The notes below the pieces were generated by a model. It was given only the letters and a program-made list of their open reading frames with translations. It had not been told where the DNA came from and searched no databases. From contig JAHCVB010000001.1 of the NCBI GenBank assembly GCA_024648745.1, forward strand, positions 1-64,000: a stretch of 64,000 nucleotides of DNA, read 5' to 3'. The position numbers were made by a program, and so were the translations under genes. Origin of the DNA: Sodalis sp. Psp. Lineage in GTDB: Bacteria > Pseudomonadota > Gammaproteobacteria > Enterobacterales > Enterobacteriaceae. This document shows positions 52,845 to 62,673 of this stretch, piece by piece (position 1 is the stretch's first letter; each line of letters begins with the position of its first letter).

Positions 52845-53798
52845 ATGTTTACTAAGATTCTCGGTACTGGGAGTTATCTCCCGGCGCAAATTCGGTCTAA
52901 TGCCGACTTGGAAAAAATGGTGGATACTTCAGATGAATGGATTGTCACACGAACTGGTATCCACGAACGCCGCATTGCTAATGCCGATGAAACAGTCTCT
53001 AGCATGGGTCGCTATGCTGCTGAGCAGGCACTGAATATGGCTGGCATCGAGGCGGAAAAAATTGGCATGATAGTTGTCGCTACTACTTCATCAAGCCATG
53101 CTTTTCCTAGTTCTGCCTGTCAAATCCAGCGTGATCTAGGTATCAATGACAGTATCACTTTTGATTTGGCAGCGGCTTGCGCCGGCTTCGCCTATGCTCT
53201 GAGCGTGGCGGATAACTACATCAAAAACGGTGCGGTTGACTATGCGTTAGTTATTGGCTCCGATACGTTGAGCCACACTCTAGATCCTGAAGATCGAGAC
53301 ACAATCATTTTGTTCGGAGATGGCGCGGGTGCAGTGGTACTCAAGAGTTCAGCAACGCCAGGCATTATTTCCACACATTTACATGCCGATGGCCGCTATG
53401 GAGATTTACTGACACTGCCCTATCATAACCGAGTTGATCCTGCGTCTTCCGCTTACCTGACGATGTCGGGTAATGAAGTGTTTAAGGTTGCGGTGACTGA
53501 ACTAGCACATATCGTTGACGAAACGCTTAGCGTCAACGATCTCGATTGTGATGAGTTGGACTGGCTAGTACCTCATCAGGCCAACCTACGCATTATCACT
53601 GCTACTGCTAAACGCCTGGGTATGGGTATGGATAAAGTGGTAGTCACCCTTGACAGGCACGGTAACACTTCTTCTGCTTCAGTGCCGCTTGCTCTGGATG
53701 AAGCAGTTCGCGACGGCCGGATTCAGCCGGGACATCTGGTGCTGATGGAGGCGTTTGGCGGCGGTTTTACTTGGGGATCGGCACTACTACGGTTTTAA
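52845..53798 (+). CDS. fabH: 3-oxoacyl-ACP synthase III
   Basis: FabH starts fatty-acid synthesis by condensing acetyl-CoA with malonyl-ACP. The 317 residues equal E. coli FabH. The catalytic triad is intact: C112 in AAACAGF, the histidine in VPHQANLRI (about 244) and the asparagine in [11 protein letters not shown] (about 274). It starts 6 bp after plsX. Because fabF is dead downstream, FabH and a FabB encoded elsewhere must carry all chain-starting and elongating condensations. Confidence 0.97.
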   Translation: MFTKILGTGSYLPAQIRSNADLEKMVDTSDEWIVTRTGIHERRIANADETVSSMGRYAAEQALNMAGIEAEKIGMIVVATTSSSHAFPSSACQIQRDLGINDSITFDLAAACAGFAYALSVADNYIKNGAVDYALVIGSDTLSHTLDPEDRDTIILFGDGAGAVVLKSSATPGIISTHLHADGRYGDLLTLPYHNRVDPASSAYLTMSGNEVFKVAVTELAHIVDETLSVNDLDCDELDWLVPHQANLRIITATAKRLGMGMDKVVVTLDRHGNTSSASVPLALDEAVRDGRIQPGHLVLMEAFGGGFTWGSALLRF

Positions 53799-53808
53799 TC
53801 TACAGGAA

Positions 53809-54747
53809 ATGACTGTTTTTGCCATGGTATTTCCAGGACAAGGGTCCCAAACAGTAGGTATGCTGGCGGAACTTGCAATAAACCATGCAGTGGTGGAGAC
53901 GACCTTCGCAGAAGCCTCTTCCGTCTTAGGCTATGATTTATGGCAGCTAGTGCAGCAAGGCCAGACTGAAGAGCTGAATAAAACACAGCAAACTCAGCCG
54001 GCATTGTTGGCGGCATCGGTAGCGATTTGGCGTATCTGGCAGCAACATGGCGGTAAGAGGCCGCTTCTGATGGCTGGCCATAGCCTGGGTGAATATTCAG
54101 CTCTGGTCTGTTCCGGCAGCCTGGATTTCACCGCAGCCGTTGAGCTGGTAGCGCTACGCGGTAAGCTAATGCAGGAAGCTACCCCAGCGGGCACTGGAGC
54201 AATGTCCGCAATTATTGGCCTGAATAACAATGCCATTGCCGCTGCCTGCGAACAAGCTGCACAGGGGAAAATTGTCTCACCGGTGAACTTTAATTCACCA
54301 GGACAAGTGGTGATTGCCGGCCATAAGGACGCGGTGGAACGTGCCAGTGTGGCTTGTAAAAAAGCCGGAGCTAAACGCGCACTGCTGCTACCGGTCAGCG
54401 TCCCATCCCATTGTGAACTTATGAAGCCAGCTGTGGAAAAGCTGAGGCAAGCACTGGAGATGGTAGAGTTCTCTACTCCGCAGGTATCGGTTATCAATAA
54501 CGTGGATGTGTGCGCGGAACAGGATCCAGCAGCCATTCGACAGGCTCTGGTGCGTCAGCTTTATAGCCCGGTGCGCTGGACTGAAACTATAGAGCTCCTC
54601 GCAGCCCAGGGTATAGAGGTATTACTGGAAGTAGGCCCTGGCAAAGTGCTTACCGGACTGGCTAAACGAATTGTTGGCACCTTATCAAGCGCGCCAGTGA
54701 ACGATCCAGCCTCGCTGGCCGCAGCGATTGAACAGCATGGGGTTTAG
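53809..54747 (+). CDS. fabD: Malonyl-CoA:ACP transacylase
   Basis: FabD moves malonyl groups from CoA to ACP. The 312 residues match E. coli FabD (309). VFPGQGSQTVGML starts the protein, the nucleophile is S92 in GHSLGEYSAL, the active-site histidine is in VPSHCELM (about 201), and ALVRQLYSPVRWTE is conserved. The start at 53809 (MTVFAMVFPGQG) is correct by alignment; an ATG inside the end of fabH is in frame but unrelated. AGGAA lies 3-7 bases before it, and fabG follows after 2 bp. Confidence 0.97.
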   Translation: MTVFAMVFPGQGSQTVGMLAELAINHAVVETTFAEASSVLGYDLWQLVQQGQTEELNKTQQTQPALLAASVAIWRIWQQHGGKRPLLMAGHSLGEYSALVCSGSLDFTAAVELVALRGKLMQEATPAGTGAMSAIIGLNNNAIAAACEQAAQGKIVSPVNFNSPGQVVIAGHKDAVERASVACKKAGAKRALLLPVSVPSHCELMKPAVEKLRQALEMVEFSTPQVSVINNVDVCAEQDPAAIRQALVRQLYSPVRWTETIELLAAQGIEVLLEVGPGKVLTGLAKRIVGTLSSAPVNDPASLAAAIEQHGV

Positions 54748-54749
54748 AA

Positions 54750-55484
54750 ATGGGTTTTAAAAATAAAATTGCGCTGGTGACCGGCGCTAGCCGCGGCATT
54801 GGCCGCGCAACAGCGGAGATGCTCGCAGCTCGTGGCGCAACGGTGATTGGAACCGCTACCAGCGAAATGGGCGCTGCTGCGATTAGTGCTTATCTTGGCA
54901 ACAGAGGAAAGGGGATGGAATTAGATGTTTCCAATATCTCTTCCATAGACATGATTTTAGAGAAAATGCGATCAGAATTTGGTAATGCGGATATTGTAGT
55001 AAATAACGCGGGTATTACATGCGATAACCTTCTTATGCGCATGAAAGAGGATGAATGGCAGTCTATTATTGATACTAATCTGACGTCTGTATTCCGTATA
55101 TCTAAAGCAGTAATACGAACCATGATAAAAAAACGCTATGGTAGAATTATTACGATCGGTTCTGTTGTAGGTTCCATGGGTAACGCTGGGCAGGCAAACT
55201 ACGCTGCTGCTAAGGCAGGTTTAGTCGGTTTTAGTAAATCATTGGCTCGTGAAGTCGCCTCGCGCGGCATTACGGTTAATGTAGTGGCACCAGGCTTTAT
55301 CGCCACCGATATGACCGAAGCATTGACAGATGAACATCGTGCGGGCATTTTGTTCCAGATTCCGGCAAATCGCCTTGGTGATCCGAAGGAAGTCGCCAGT
55401 GCTGTGGCTTTTTTCGCCTCTGACGAGGCAGCATATATTACTGGCGAAACGATACACGTTAATGGCGGCATGTATATGCTTTAA
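54750..55484 (+). CDS. fabG: 3-oxoacyl-ACP reductase
   Basis: FabG reduces 3-oxoacyl-ACP with NADPH. The 244 residues equal E. coli FabG. The short-chain dehydrogenase motifs are complete: TGASRGIGRA (about 12-21) for cofactor binding, NNAGIT, the catalytic serine in TIGSVVG (about 138), YAAAKAG (Y151 and K155), and VAPGFIATDMT. HVNGGMYML ends the protein as in the family. It is the only reductase gene of the cycle in the window. Confidence 0.98.
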   Translation: MGFKNKIALVTGASRGIGRATAEMLAARGATVIGTATSEMGAAAISAYLGNRGKGMELDVSNISSIDMILEKMRSEFGNADIVVNNAGITCDNLLMRMKEDEWQSIIDTNLTSVFRISKAVIRTMIKKRYGRIITIGSVVGSMGNAGQANYAAAKAGLVGFSKSLAREVASRGITVNVVAPGFIATDMTEALTDEHRAGILFQIPANRLGDPKEVASAVAFFASDEAAYITGETIHVNGGMYML

Positions 55485-55636
55485 AAATCACAAAAATTAT
55501 TTGTGCTATTTGTGGTAAAACCGCAAAATAGCATGAAATCGTAGTTCGACCAGCTGGGATTGAATTACATGTTTTCAGTATCTTATACATTACGAAAACC
55601 ATCGCGCAAGCGAGTTGTGATAGGAAATTTAAGAGC

Positions 55637-55873
55637 ATGAGCACTATCGAAGAAAACGTTAAGGCAATCATCGCTGAGCAACTAGGCGTTAAGAAGGAAG
55701 AGGTTGTGAACAGTGCTTCTTTCGTTGATGATCTCGGTGCTGATTCTCTTGACACCGTTGAATTAGTAATGGCGTTAGAAGAAGAGTTTGATACCGAGAT
55801 TCCAGATGAGGAAGCTGAAAAAATTACTACCGTTCAGGCAGCAATTGACTTTATTCAGGCACGTCAGCAGTAA
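55637..55873 (+). CDS. acpP: Acyl carrier protein
   Basis: AcpP carries growing acyl chains on a phosphopantetheine arm. The 78 residues equal E. coli ACP. The attachment site is S37 in [18 protein letters not shown], and helix II and the acidic surface are unchanged. The start [19 protein letters not shown] is unambiguous. The 150-bp gap to fabG probably holds its own promoter, as in E. coli. A strong terminator follows, and the next gene, fabF, is dead. Confidence 0.98.
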   Translation: MSTIEENVKAIIAEQLGVKKEEVVNSASFVDDLGADSLDTVELVMALEEEFDTEIPDEEAEKITTVQAAIDFIQARQQ

Positions 55874-55881
55874 GTGACCAT

Positions 55882-55914
55882 CTTTAGGCGGTCACCAGAT
55901 CGCCTAAAGTTTTA
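55882..55914 (+). terminator. Intrinsic terminator after acpP
   Basis: CTTTAGGCG (55882-55890) pairs perfectly with CGCCTAAAG (55901-55909) across a 10-base loop and is followed by TTTT. It lies 9 bases after the acpP stop. It would separate acpP from the dead fabF. Confidence 0.8.
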
Positions 55915-55946
55915 GTCTAACAGTTAAACTATTTTATAAGGTAAAC

Positions 55947-56110
55947 GTGTCCTAATGAGGAGCAATTGTGACCAGATTAGGCATGCTATTTTTTATCGGC
56001 AATATCGTAAAAAATTTATTTAGAGCGAACTCCTTGCTTAGGCAGAGTAGCAAGTGTCTGATCGACTTTTTTTTGACACTACTCTCCTTTACAACACATT
56101 TTGCAAAATC
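55947..56110 (+). pseudogene. fabF: fabF remnant (3-oxoacyl-ACP synthase II)
   Basis: Read from GTG at 55947, the frame gives VS, two consecutive stops (TAA, TGA), then GAIVTRLGMLFFIGNIVKN and LIDFF. E. coli FabF reads [23 protein letters not shown] and LIDHF. Codons 3 and 4 have thus become stops, and the pattern continues to about position 56110 before being lost. The other 350 codons, including the catalytic cysteine and histidines, are gone. Position between acpP and pabC is that of E. coli. Confidence 0.88.
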
Positions 56111-56408
56111 CAGCATGGCATTACCATCAGTAAGAGGTAGTTCAGAATTTCCAGCCTTAAATAGTGCATCAAACGAAATGCCGAGTGTCATAAGACAGTA
56201 TACCGACCAGTAGTTTTGGTGTGGCACGGTCCTGTCAATCCGCAATAAGCTGATGTATATTAATCACAGCATTTTTATGTTGTCCAGTGATACAGGAAAC
56301 TCATGAAAGAGGTGTTTAACGAGTGTTTTGGTAAGATGAGAGTCAGATGCCGATGATATTGGTGGCTAGACCATCTGTAGGGGTGATGCTCAGGAATCAG
56401 GAAGAAAG

Positions 56409-57206
56409 ATGCATTGGGTTAATTCTATTCCGCAGCAGCAGTTGCTATTAACCGATCGCGCTCTGCAGTTTGGCGATGCTTTCTTTACCACCGCCCGGAT
56501 ACTGGATGGGACTATTCTACTGCTAGAGTGGCATCTTGAGCGGCTGGCTGAAGCAGCTCAGCGATTACTGTTCACGACATTCAATCCTGATGTCGTGCGT
56601 CAGGATATGCTAATAGCGGCAGCTAGCGGTGGTGACGGTGTCATAAAAACGTTAATAAGCCGCGGCATCGGTGGGCGCGGCTATAGCTTTATCGGCTGTG
56701 GCGCTCCGGTTCGGATCGTGTCACGCTTCCCGGCTCCGACACACTATTCACGTTGGCGACAAGATGGAGTCCGGCTAAGTCTCAGCCCGGTGCGTTTGGC
56801 ACGTAATCCGTTATTAGCGGGAATTAAACATACTAATCGGTTGGAACAGGTGCTAATCCGTGCCCATCTGGAAGGCGATGGAGCGGATGAGGCGCTAGTG
56901 CTGGATACCGACGGATGCTTGGTAGGGTGTGGTAGCGCCAATCTATTCTGGCGACAGGGACAGCAGGTTTACACTCCTATCCTCAACTATGCTGGTGTTG
57001 CTGGTGTGATGCGCAAAAGGATTTTGTTACTTCTGCCGACCTTAGGCTATACACCTGTAGAGATAGCTACTGGTCCTGATGTCTTATTGGCAGCAGAGGA
57101 AGTATTCATCACGAACGCACTGTTGCCGGTGGTGCCGGTGAGAGAGATAGACCACCGACAATATTACGACAGAACATTGTACATAGCGCTTTGTTCACAT
57201 TGTTAA
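56409..57206 (+). CDS. pabC: Aminodeoxychorismate lyase
   Basis: PabC splits 4-amino-4-deoxychorismate into p-aminobenzoate and pyruvate for folate synthesis, using PLP. The 265 residues align with E. coli PabC (269). LLTDRALQFGDAFFTTARI opens the fold, SRGIGGRGYSF binds the phosphate, and the PLP lysine is in LAGIKHTNRLEQVLIRAHLE. DEALVLDTDG and SANLFWRQG are conserved. The C-terminus is slightly shorter and divergent. p-Aminobenzoate needs chorismate, in line with the retained aroK and aroB, and folate feeds purH. Confidence 0.94.
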   Translation: MHWVNSIPQQQLLLTDRALQFGDAFFTTARILDGTILLLEWHLERLAEAAQRLLFTTFNPDVVRQDMLIAAASGGDGVIKTLISRGIGGRGYSFIGCGAPVRIVSRFPAPTHYSRWRQDGVRLSLSPVRLARNPLLAGIKHTNRLEQVLIRAHLEGDGADEALVLDTDGCLVGCGSANLFWRQGQQVYTPILNYAGVAGVMRKRILLLLPTLGYTPVEIATGPDVLLAAEEVFITNALLPVVPVREIDHRQYYDRTLYIALCSHC

Positions 57207-57394
57207 TATTTGTAGAGTGACGAGTTATTTGATTTTTAGTCACGTATTACTGATTTGAAAAGAAAATTAGAAGAGCGAGAATCAGTCACCAATTTATTTA
57301 TTAATAAGTTATGTATCGACAATAAACTGAAGACTAATCAGATAGTTATTTACAAGGTAGCTATATCAGTTGCCGTGCCCGGATCAGACTTCTG

Positions 57395-57470
57395 ATTTCG
57401 TCGCTGACGGGCTGGGTGGTCACATTATTCACCACCAATCCGGTTAGTCACAATAAGACAGTGTAGTAAT
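57395..57470 (+). pseudogene. mltG (yceG) 3' remnant
   Basis: Between pabC and tmk, where E. coli has the murein transglycosylase mltG, the plus strand reads ADGLGGHIIHH in one frame and FTTNPVSHNKTV in the next. E. coli MltG ends [20 protein letters not shown]. One frameshift joins the two halves. All upstream domains, including the LytG fold, are deleted; only about 290 bp separate pabC and tmk. Confidence 0.75.
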
Positions 57471-57493
57471 ATTGCTAAGTGAAAAGGAAATCC

Positions 57494-58135
57494 ATGAATA
57501 GTAAATTCATAGTGATAGAAGGCTTGGAAGGGGCAGGTAAAACTAATGCCACTGCGCAGGTAGTAAATATTTTGCGCCAGCAGGGTATTCATGATGTGGT
57601 CTTCACTCGTGAGCCAGGCGGTACGCCGTTGGCGGAAGCGTTGCGCCAACTCATCAAAGAAGGGGTAGATGACGAGCCAGTCACCGATCGCGCCGAACTG
57701 CTGATGCTCTACGCCGCACGAGTCCAATTAGTCGAAGGAATCATCAAGCCAGCGTTAGCTCGCGGCGCTTGGGTGATAGGCGATAGACACGACCTCTCTT
57801 CCCAGGCTTATCAGGGAGGCGGGCGCGGTATAGACGTCCGTTTACTGCAAACACTGCGTGCTGCGTTTTTAGGTAATTTTCGCCCCGACCTAACACTGTA
57901 CTTAGATATCCCACAGGATATGGGGCTGGTACGCGCTCGAGCCCGTGGTAAGTTGGATCGTATTGAGATTGAATCGCTGGCATTTTTCGACCGCACTCGA
58001 GCGCGTTATCAAGCGCTGGCAGCAGAGGATGAACGTATCGTTACCATCGACGCTACTCAGCCGCTGTCAGTAGTCAATTCTGCGATTCGTACCTGTCTGA
58101 CACAATGGCTACGTATACAGGAATTCTCTCCATGA
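57494..58135 (+). CDS. tmk: Thymidylate kinase
   Basis: Tmk phosphorylates dTMP to dTDP. The 213 residues equal E. coli Tmk. The P-loop is [10 protein letters not shown] (about 9-18); the residue after GKT is N where E. coli has T, outside the strict motif. [12 protein letters not shown] carries the DR-type substrate arginine region, [19 protein letters not shown] holds the catalytic DRH, and the lid is [10 protein letters not shown]. The start at 57494 follows AAAAGGAAA. Its stop overlaps the holB start (ATGA). Confidence 0.97.
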   Translation: MNSKFIVIEGLEGAGKTNATAQVVNILRQQGIHDVVFTREPGGTPLAEALRQLIKEGVDDEPVTDRAELLMLYAARVQLVEGIIKPALARGAWVIGDRHDLSSQAYQGGGRGIDVRLLQTLRAAFLGNFRPDLTLYLDIPQDMGLVRARARGKLDRIEIESLAFFDRTRARYQALAAEDERIVTIDATQPLSVVNSAIRTCLTQWLRIQEFSP

Positions 58136-59133
58136 AATGGTACCCATGGCTGAATGGTCCTTATCGTCAAATTCTGGCTTGCTATCAGCAGGAGCGAGGA
58201 CATCACGCTTTGCTGCTCCATAGCCAGTCAGGCAACGGTGAAGAGTCACTGTGTTACGCCATCAGCTGCTGGCTAATGTGCCGTCGGCAGGATGGGATTA
58301 AAATCTGCGGTACATGCCACAGTTGTCGTTTGATGCAGGCTGGCAATCATCCTGATTATTATCATCCAGAGCCGGAAAAAGGTAGACAAAGCTTGGGAGT
58401 AGACAGTATCCGCCTCATTATTGACAATGTTTACAACCGCGCTCATCAGGGGGGATTGAAGGTGGTCTGGTTGCCTCGTAGCGAGCTGCTTACCGAACAA
58501 GCTGCTAACGCGCTGTTGAAAACGTTAGAGGAGCCACCTGAAGAGACTTATTTTTTACTGGGCTGTCAGGATCCGTCGCGTCTGTTGCTGACACTTAGAA
58601 GTCGTTGTCTTTATTGGCCACTGCCGGCGCCGGAAGAGGCGCTAAGCCTGTTCTGGCTGCAGCAGACGGACAATTTCGATCCGTTGTCGGCTTGCACTGC
58701 TCTGCGCTTGTGTAGCGGTGCACCGCTGGCGGCGAAGGCGTTGTTGCAACCGCGCCGTTGGCAGGAGCGGCTAGCTCTATGCGCGGCGCTGAGTGACGCT
58801 ATCATCAGCGGCAATATGCTGACGCTGTTACCCATACTGAACCAAGAAGATGATGGGCCGCTGTGCTGGATGCTCAGTCTGCTAACCGACGCGCTGAAAT
58901 GGCAGCAGGGAGCGGGAAAATTTCTGGCCAACATTGATATGCAATATCTGGTGGAGTCATTGGCGGCGTTCTGGTCGGTTAGCCTATTGCATACGCAATG
59001 GCAGCAATGGCTTCATTGTCGACGTCAGTGGCACGAGGTTAGCGAGATCAATCATGAATTGCTGCTGATTCACCATTTACTTAATTGGGAGAAAGGTGTC
59101 GCCGACGTTGGCACTACTTTCTCGGATATGTGA
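58132..59133 (+). CDS. holB: DNA polymerase III delta' subunit
   Basis: HolB (delta') is the stator of the clamp loader. The 333 residues match E. coli (334). [15 protein letters not shown] starts the protein. The zinc module has [17 protein letters not shown] and KVVWLP follow, and [17 protein letters not shown] plus TLRSRC are the hallmark of delta'. As in E. coli, the Walker A region is degenerate (SQSGNGEES). The C-terminal collar domain is diverged. The start at 58132 overlaps the tmk stop by ATGA, indicating translational coupling. Confidence 0.95.
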   Translation: MKWYPWLNGPYRQILACYQQERGHHALLLHSQSGNGEESLCYAISCWLMCRRQDGIKICGTCHSCRLMQAGNHPDYYHPEPEKGRQSLGVDSIRLIIDNVYNRAHQGGLKVVWLPRSELLTEQAANALLKTLEEPPEETYFLLGCQDPSRLLLTLRSRCLYWPLPAPEEALSLFWLQQTDNFDPLSACTALRLCSGAPLAAKALLQPRRWQERLALCAALSDAIISGNMLTLLPILNQEDDGPLCWMLSLLTDALKWQQGAGKFLANIDMQYLVESLAAFWSVSLLHTQWQQWLHCRRQWHEVSEINHELLLIHHLLNWEKGVADVGTTFSDM

Positions 59134-59145
59134 AAAGGTTGAGCT

Positions 59146-59943
59146 GTGTTTCTAGTCGACTCCCATTGTCATCTGGACAGATTAAATTATCAAACGCTAC
59201 ACCAGAATATGGATGACGTGATGGAAAAAGCCCGTGTGCGTGATGTGAAATTAATATTAGCGATCTGCACCACGTTGCCCGGCTTTTATACCATGACCAA
59301 GATGATCGGCCAGCGCGCTGATGTACTGTTCTCCTGTGGTATTCACCCTCTTAATCTTGATGAGCCTTACAATTTCTCCGAACTGAGGCGATTGGCGGCC
59401 CGAGAAGGTGTGGTGGCGCTTGGCGAGACCGGTTTGGACTACTATTACCATCAGGACAATAAGGATCAGCAGCAAGCAGTGTTCCGCGAACATATCCGTG
59501 TAGGTCGGGAACAGAATAAGCCGGTCATCGTGCATACTCGTAATGCACGCGAAGATACGTTAGCTGTTTTGCGTGAAGAGCAAGTCAGAGAGTGCGGTGG
59601 TGTACTGCATTGTTTCACAGAGGATTGTGAAACAGCCAAGATGTTGCTGGAGATGAATTTTTACATCTCCTTTTCTGGAATTATAACATTTCGCAACTCT
59701 GCGATGTTGTGCAAAGTGGTGCGTTATGTGCCACTGGACAGGTTGCTGATAGAAACTGATTCACCCTATCTGACGCCGGTGCCTTACCGTGGCAAAGAGA
59801 ACCAGCCGGCTTATGTGCGCGATGTTGCGGAGTATATAGCGACGCAGAAAGGTGTTTCGCTGGTACAGTTAGCCGCTGCTACTGTTACCAATTTTGGCCG
59901 TTTGTTTCATGTAACTATCCCTCGCCAACTCGACATTAAATAA
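59146..59943 (+). CDS. ycfH: TatD-family metal-dependent hydrolase YcfH
   Basis: This is a TIM-barrel metallo-hydrolase of the TatD family. The 265 residues equal E. coli YcfH. The metal ligands are seen in DSHCHLD (about 5-11), GETGLDYYY, VIVHTR, LHCFTED and ETDSPYL. RGKENQPAYVRDVAEYIA is nearly identical. The start is GTG at 59146, 12 bp after holB, with AAAAGG upstream. TatD proteins act as nucleases in DNA repair or RNA decay, but the role of YcfH is not established. Confidence 0.95.
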   Translation: MFLVDSHCHLDRLNYQTLHQNMDDVMEKARVRDVKLILAICTTLPGFYTMTKMIGQRADVLFSCGIHPLNLDEPYNFSELRRLAAREGVVALGETGLDYYYHQDNKDQQQAVFREHIRVGREQNKPVIVHTRNAREDTLAVLREEQVRECGGVLHCFTEDCETAKMLLEMNFYISFSGIITFRNSAMLCKVVRYVPLDRLLIETDSPYLTPVPYRGKENQPAYVRDVAEYIATQKGVSLVQLAAATVTNFGRLFHVTIPRQLDIK

Positions 59944-60381
59944 TATTTTTACTCTAATTAAGTAAATCATAAATAACATTATTTCTGTGAGAAATTCCAT
60001 CTGCGTTTGGGTAAGGCTGACGCATGACAAGTTTTGATTCAACAGTCTGATTGCCGTAAAACTGCACTTAAACATTCCGGTCTGCACAATGCGCTGCGGC
60101 TGCTGAGTCACTGTCTCAGCAACAGTGAGGTATAGTATGGCAATGCATGCTGTGACGTACAGGCGTGTCAATACCTAATAAATGTCTGTCTGTATCATAG
60201 GATATGATGACTACAGATTTTATGCAAACAGAGAGAAAACCCCTTTCTGCTTGCTATGGTTAATACGTTTGTCCGCCATTGCGCGCTAACAATGGATTAT
60301 TTTAATAACATGGCTGGTGAAAATTAGGAAACTCCTCATACATATTGCCGTTGTCAACTTCAAGAAATAAGGAATGCCACT
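59944..60381. other. Gap between ycfH and hinT
   Basis: E. coli has ptsG and fhuE here. Only 440 bp are left and no fragment of either is recognised. Loss of the glucose PTS permease fits the gluconeogenic outlook suggested by pckA. An AAGGAA ribosome site for hinT lies at the right end. Confidence 0.5.
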
Positions 60382-60729
60382 GTGGCCAAAGAGACGATTT
60401 TTAGTAAAATTATCCGCCGGAAAATTCCCGCTGATATCCTGTATCAGGATGATTTAGTGACCGCTTTCCGTGATATCAACCCTAGGGCGCCAAGCCATAT
60501 TTTAATTGTCACCAACCTGATTATCCCCACTGTCAATAACGTGACCACAGAACATGAGGTGGCCCTAGGCCGATTGTTTACTGTTGCGGCGAAAATCTCC
60601 AAACAGGAGGGAATCAGTGAGGATGGCTATCGGTTGATAGTAAATTGTAATCGCCACGGCGGCCAGGAAATTTACCATCTGCATATGCATCTTTTGGGCG
60701 GAAGATCACTCGGTCCGTTAGTGGTATGA
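60382..60729 (+). CDS. hinT: HIT-family purine nucleoside phosphoramidase
   Basis: HinT hydrolyses adenosine phosphoramidates such as AMP-lysine. The 115 residues align with E. coli HinT (119): [20 protein letters not shown] at the start, [15 protein letters not shown], and the histidine triad HLHMHLLGG near the end. The last residues HKGL of E. coli are missing; the frame stops after GPLVV. In E. coli the C-terminal tail affects activity, so this version may be weaker. The start is GTG, chosen by homology with AAGGAAT upstream. Confidence 0.95.
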   Translation: MAKETIFSKIIRRKIPADILYQDDLVTAFRDINPRAPSHILIVTNLIIPTVNNVTTEHEVALGRLFTVAAKISKQEGISEDGYRLIVNCNRHGGQEIYHLHMHLLGGRSLGPLVV

Positions 60730-61040
60730 TACGCTGAAAAAAGTTGTGCGTTTTATATTCTGTAATGACAGACAGTTCCATAGATGATTTATGCTACCTC
60801 TAGTTGACTGCGTTCTTATAGTTTTCCGAGTACTGATTTTTGTATACTAGTCACCAGCACTGGTTTGCTATTATTGATACCGATATAGAGGCTGTATGTA
60901 ATACCAGTAGCTATCACGTGCACTCTGGTTTATGCTCCCCGACAGGGAAGTATTAGAGAAGTGGTGAATGATAATTTCGGTATGAAGCACGCCCAGCTTA
61001 ATATTTGTTTTTGTAATAGCTGGTCAACGTTGAGTTTATA
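60730..61040. other. Gap between hinT and lpoB
   Basis: About 310 bp where E. coli has ycfL. No YcfL fragment is recognised. The lpoB promoter is expected here, but no clear hexamers are seen. Confidence 0.45.
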
Positions 61041-61634
61041 ATGAAAAAAATTCCCTTAATCATTTTCTCAGCTCCTGTGCTAGCCAGCTGTACCGCCAAT
61101 CTTCCTCAACTGCAGCCAGTTACTATTGAACCGACTCAGCCGCTGGCTGTGGAGCTAGTGCCCCAACCACTGGCTACTAGAGAGCCGATACTCATGCCAC
61201 CAAAAATCAAATCCGTTGACTGGCAGGCTAGTCTATCACCCTTGGTGCAGCAAGTGGTGACAATGGGCAACATCAACGATGGTAGTGTACTGTTGGTAAA
61301 TACCATGAAAAATAGTACCAATGGCAGTCTTCAGGTTGGGAAAGCGACCGAGACGCTCACCAGACTTATCACAGATGCTGGCAGTAAGTTTCAGGTCATC
61401 GGCATCGATACACTGAATTCAGCACGTCAGATTCTAGGGCTATCAGCCGATGATAGCCTGGAGTTACGCAGCAAAGCGGTAGGGTTAGCGCGCTATCTTA
61501 ATGCACAATACATGCTTTATAGCACCGCTAGTGGGGATGCAGAGCATCCTGATTTGGATTTGCAACTGATGTTAGTACAGACCGGAGAAATTATCTGGTT
61601 TGGTAAAGGCATTGCCCAAGAGACGCCAGCTTAA
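61041..61634 (+). CDS. lpoB: Penicillin-binding protein 1B activator LpoB
   Basis: LpoB is an outer-membrane lipoprotein that reaches through the periplasm to activate PBP1B. The 197 residues match E. coli LpoB (213). The signal ends in the lipobox LASC with C17 as the lipidated residue. A proline-rich flexible linker (about 20-55) follows. The globular domain has SVLLVNTMKNSTNGSL, ATETLTRLI, GLSADDSLELRSKAVGLARYL and LMLVQTGEIIWFGKG. An 82-bp piece of this gene is repeated downstream at 61751. Its retention implies that mrcB is kept elsewhere. Confidence 0.93.
   Translation: MKKIPLIIFSAPVLASCTANLPQLQPVTIEPTQPLAVELVPQPLATREPILMPPKIKSVDWQASLSPLVQQVVTMGNINDGSVLLVNTMKNSTNGSLQVGKATETLTRLITDAGSKFQVIGIDTLNSARQILGLSADDSLELRSKAVGLARYLNAQYMLYSTASGDAEHPDLDLQLMLVQTGEIIWFGKGIAQETPA
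61142..61223 (+). repeat. 82-bp direct repeat, copy 1 (inside lpoB)
   Basis: This segment of lpoB encodes part of the linker and the start of the globular domain. It recurs at 61751-61832 with a single difference (TACTAGAG here, TACCAGAG there), 609 bp apart. Confidence 0.95.
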
Positions 61635-61750
61635 AGGAGATGCGCTCGTGTACTCCTAGGTCCATTTACAACTGCTGTATGATTAACGAAAAATCAAATA
61701 CCACTAAAGTGGAAAGGTGCTGGTTTGTTTCTGCAACTCGAAATAACACA

Positions 61751-61832
61751 GCTGGCTGTGGAGCTAGTGCCCCAACCACTGGCTACCAGAGAGCCGATAC
61801 TCATGCCACCAAAAATCAAATCCGTTGACTGG
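61751..61832 (+). repeat. 82-bp direct repeat, copy 2 (noncoding)
   Basis: An 81 of 82 match to 61142-61223 lies about 120 bp after the lpoB stop. No ribosome site or lipoprotein start precedes it, so it is not a second lpoB. It looks like a recent partial duplication, or what is left of a tandem lpoB copy. Confidence 0.95.
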
Positions 61833-62673
61833 GATGTCAAACTGTCCTAGTTGCTACGCCTAAATGAAGTGTCACCTCTATACAAATGGGACTCGAAGTC
61901 ATACCAACAGAACAAAGCATTGGTGGATATTTGAGAAAAACCGTGATCGCTGTTTGATGCTGTTATTGTATCAGGATGCACGGCTCGATGCAGTTCACAT
62001 CTTTCTTTGACTGCATTCTCCAGAATGTGCTGCATAGCGATGCTGATAGAAAATTAAATAAGCCAGAGATAGTAACTACATTGTACGATCTTTCAGATCA
62101 CAGGCGAATTTTAACCAACCCAAGCTATCAGTCAGTAAGTGCTAAGATGCGGATATTTGCCGTGGTTGAAAGTAATACACTTAGCCGCTGTGAAATACTT
62201 CACGCAGGATGGCTTCACATGCTACCAAATTGTCATATTTGTTTTTATCACCAGTTGCACTCTTACGGTATGATGATAATCGTTAAATCGTGTACATAAA
62301 TGTCTTTCCAAAATAGGTACGACGGTTTCCAGAGTGATGATGTTGATAATCAAAAGGTGCCCATCGGAAGGACAATTAAACAGCAGCTACTAGTGTTCGT
62401 CCCTCAGTTGACGTGATACTTTTGCGCACTTGTTAAAAGATATGTTCAACGTCCACTTTGTTGAAAATAAAAAGGTTATCTATTTCATTATTAATTGAAA
62501 ATACTAACGTGAAAAATTAACTCGGTGGTACAGTTCTTCGTTACTTAATCAGGATAGAAATCTAGCAGCATACCATAGGTTGCAAATTCGTTGTGTTTTA
62601 TCCCTTGATTAACATTTCGGCAGCCAATTCTCTTTCAGCTGAGCGCATGTATACCACACGGTAAGAGTTTATC
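61833..62673. other. Gap of 0.8 kb after the lpoB repeat
   Basis: E. coli has thiK, nagZ, ycfP, ndh and others between lpoB and mfd. None is recognised here. A minus-strand frame of about 60 codons at 61847-62035 shows no family match. Confidence 0.45.

Noticed and set aside
53994..54536. 180-codon open frame antisense to fabD
   Set aside because: Shadow of a real gene rich in GC codons, with no recognisable domain.
61640..61828. Second small lipoprotein gene downstream of lpoB
   Set aside because: The similarity is entirely due to the 82-bp noncoding repeat read in a different frame; no start, signal peptide or lipobox.
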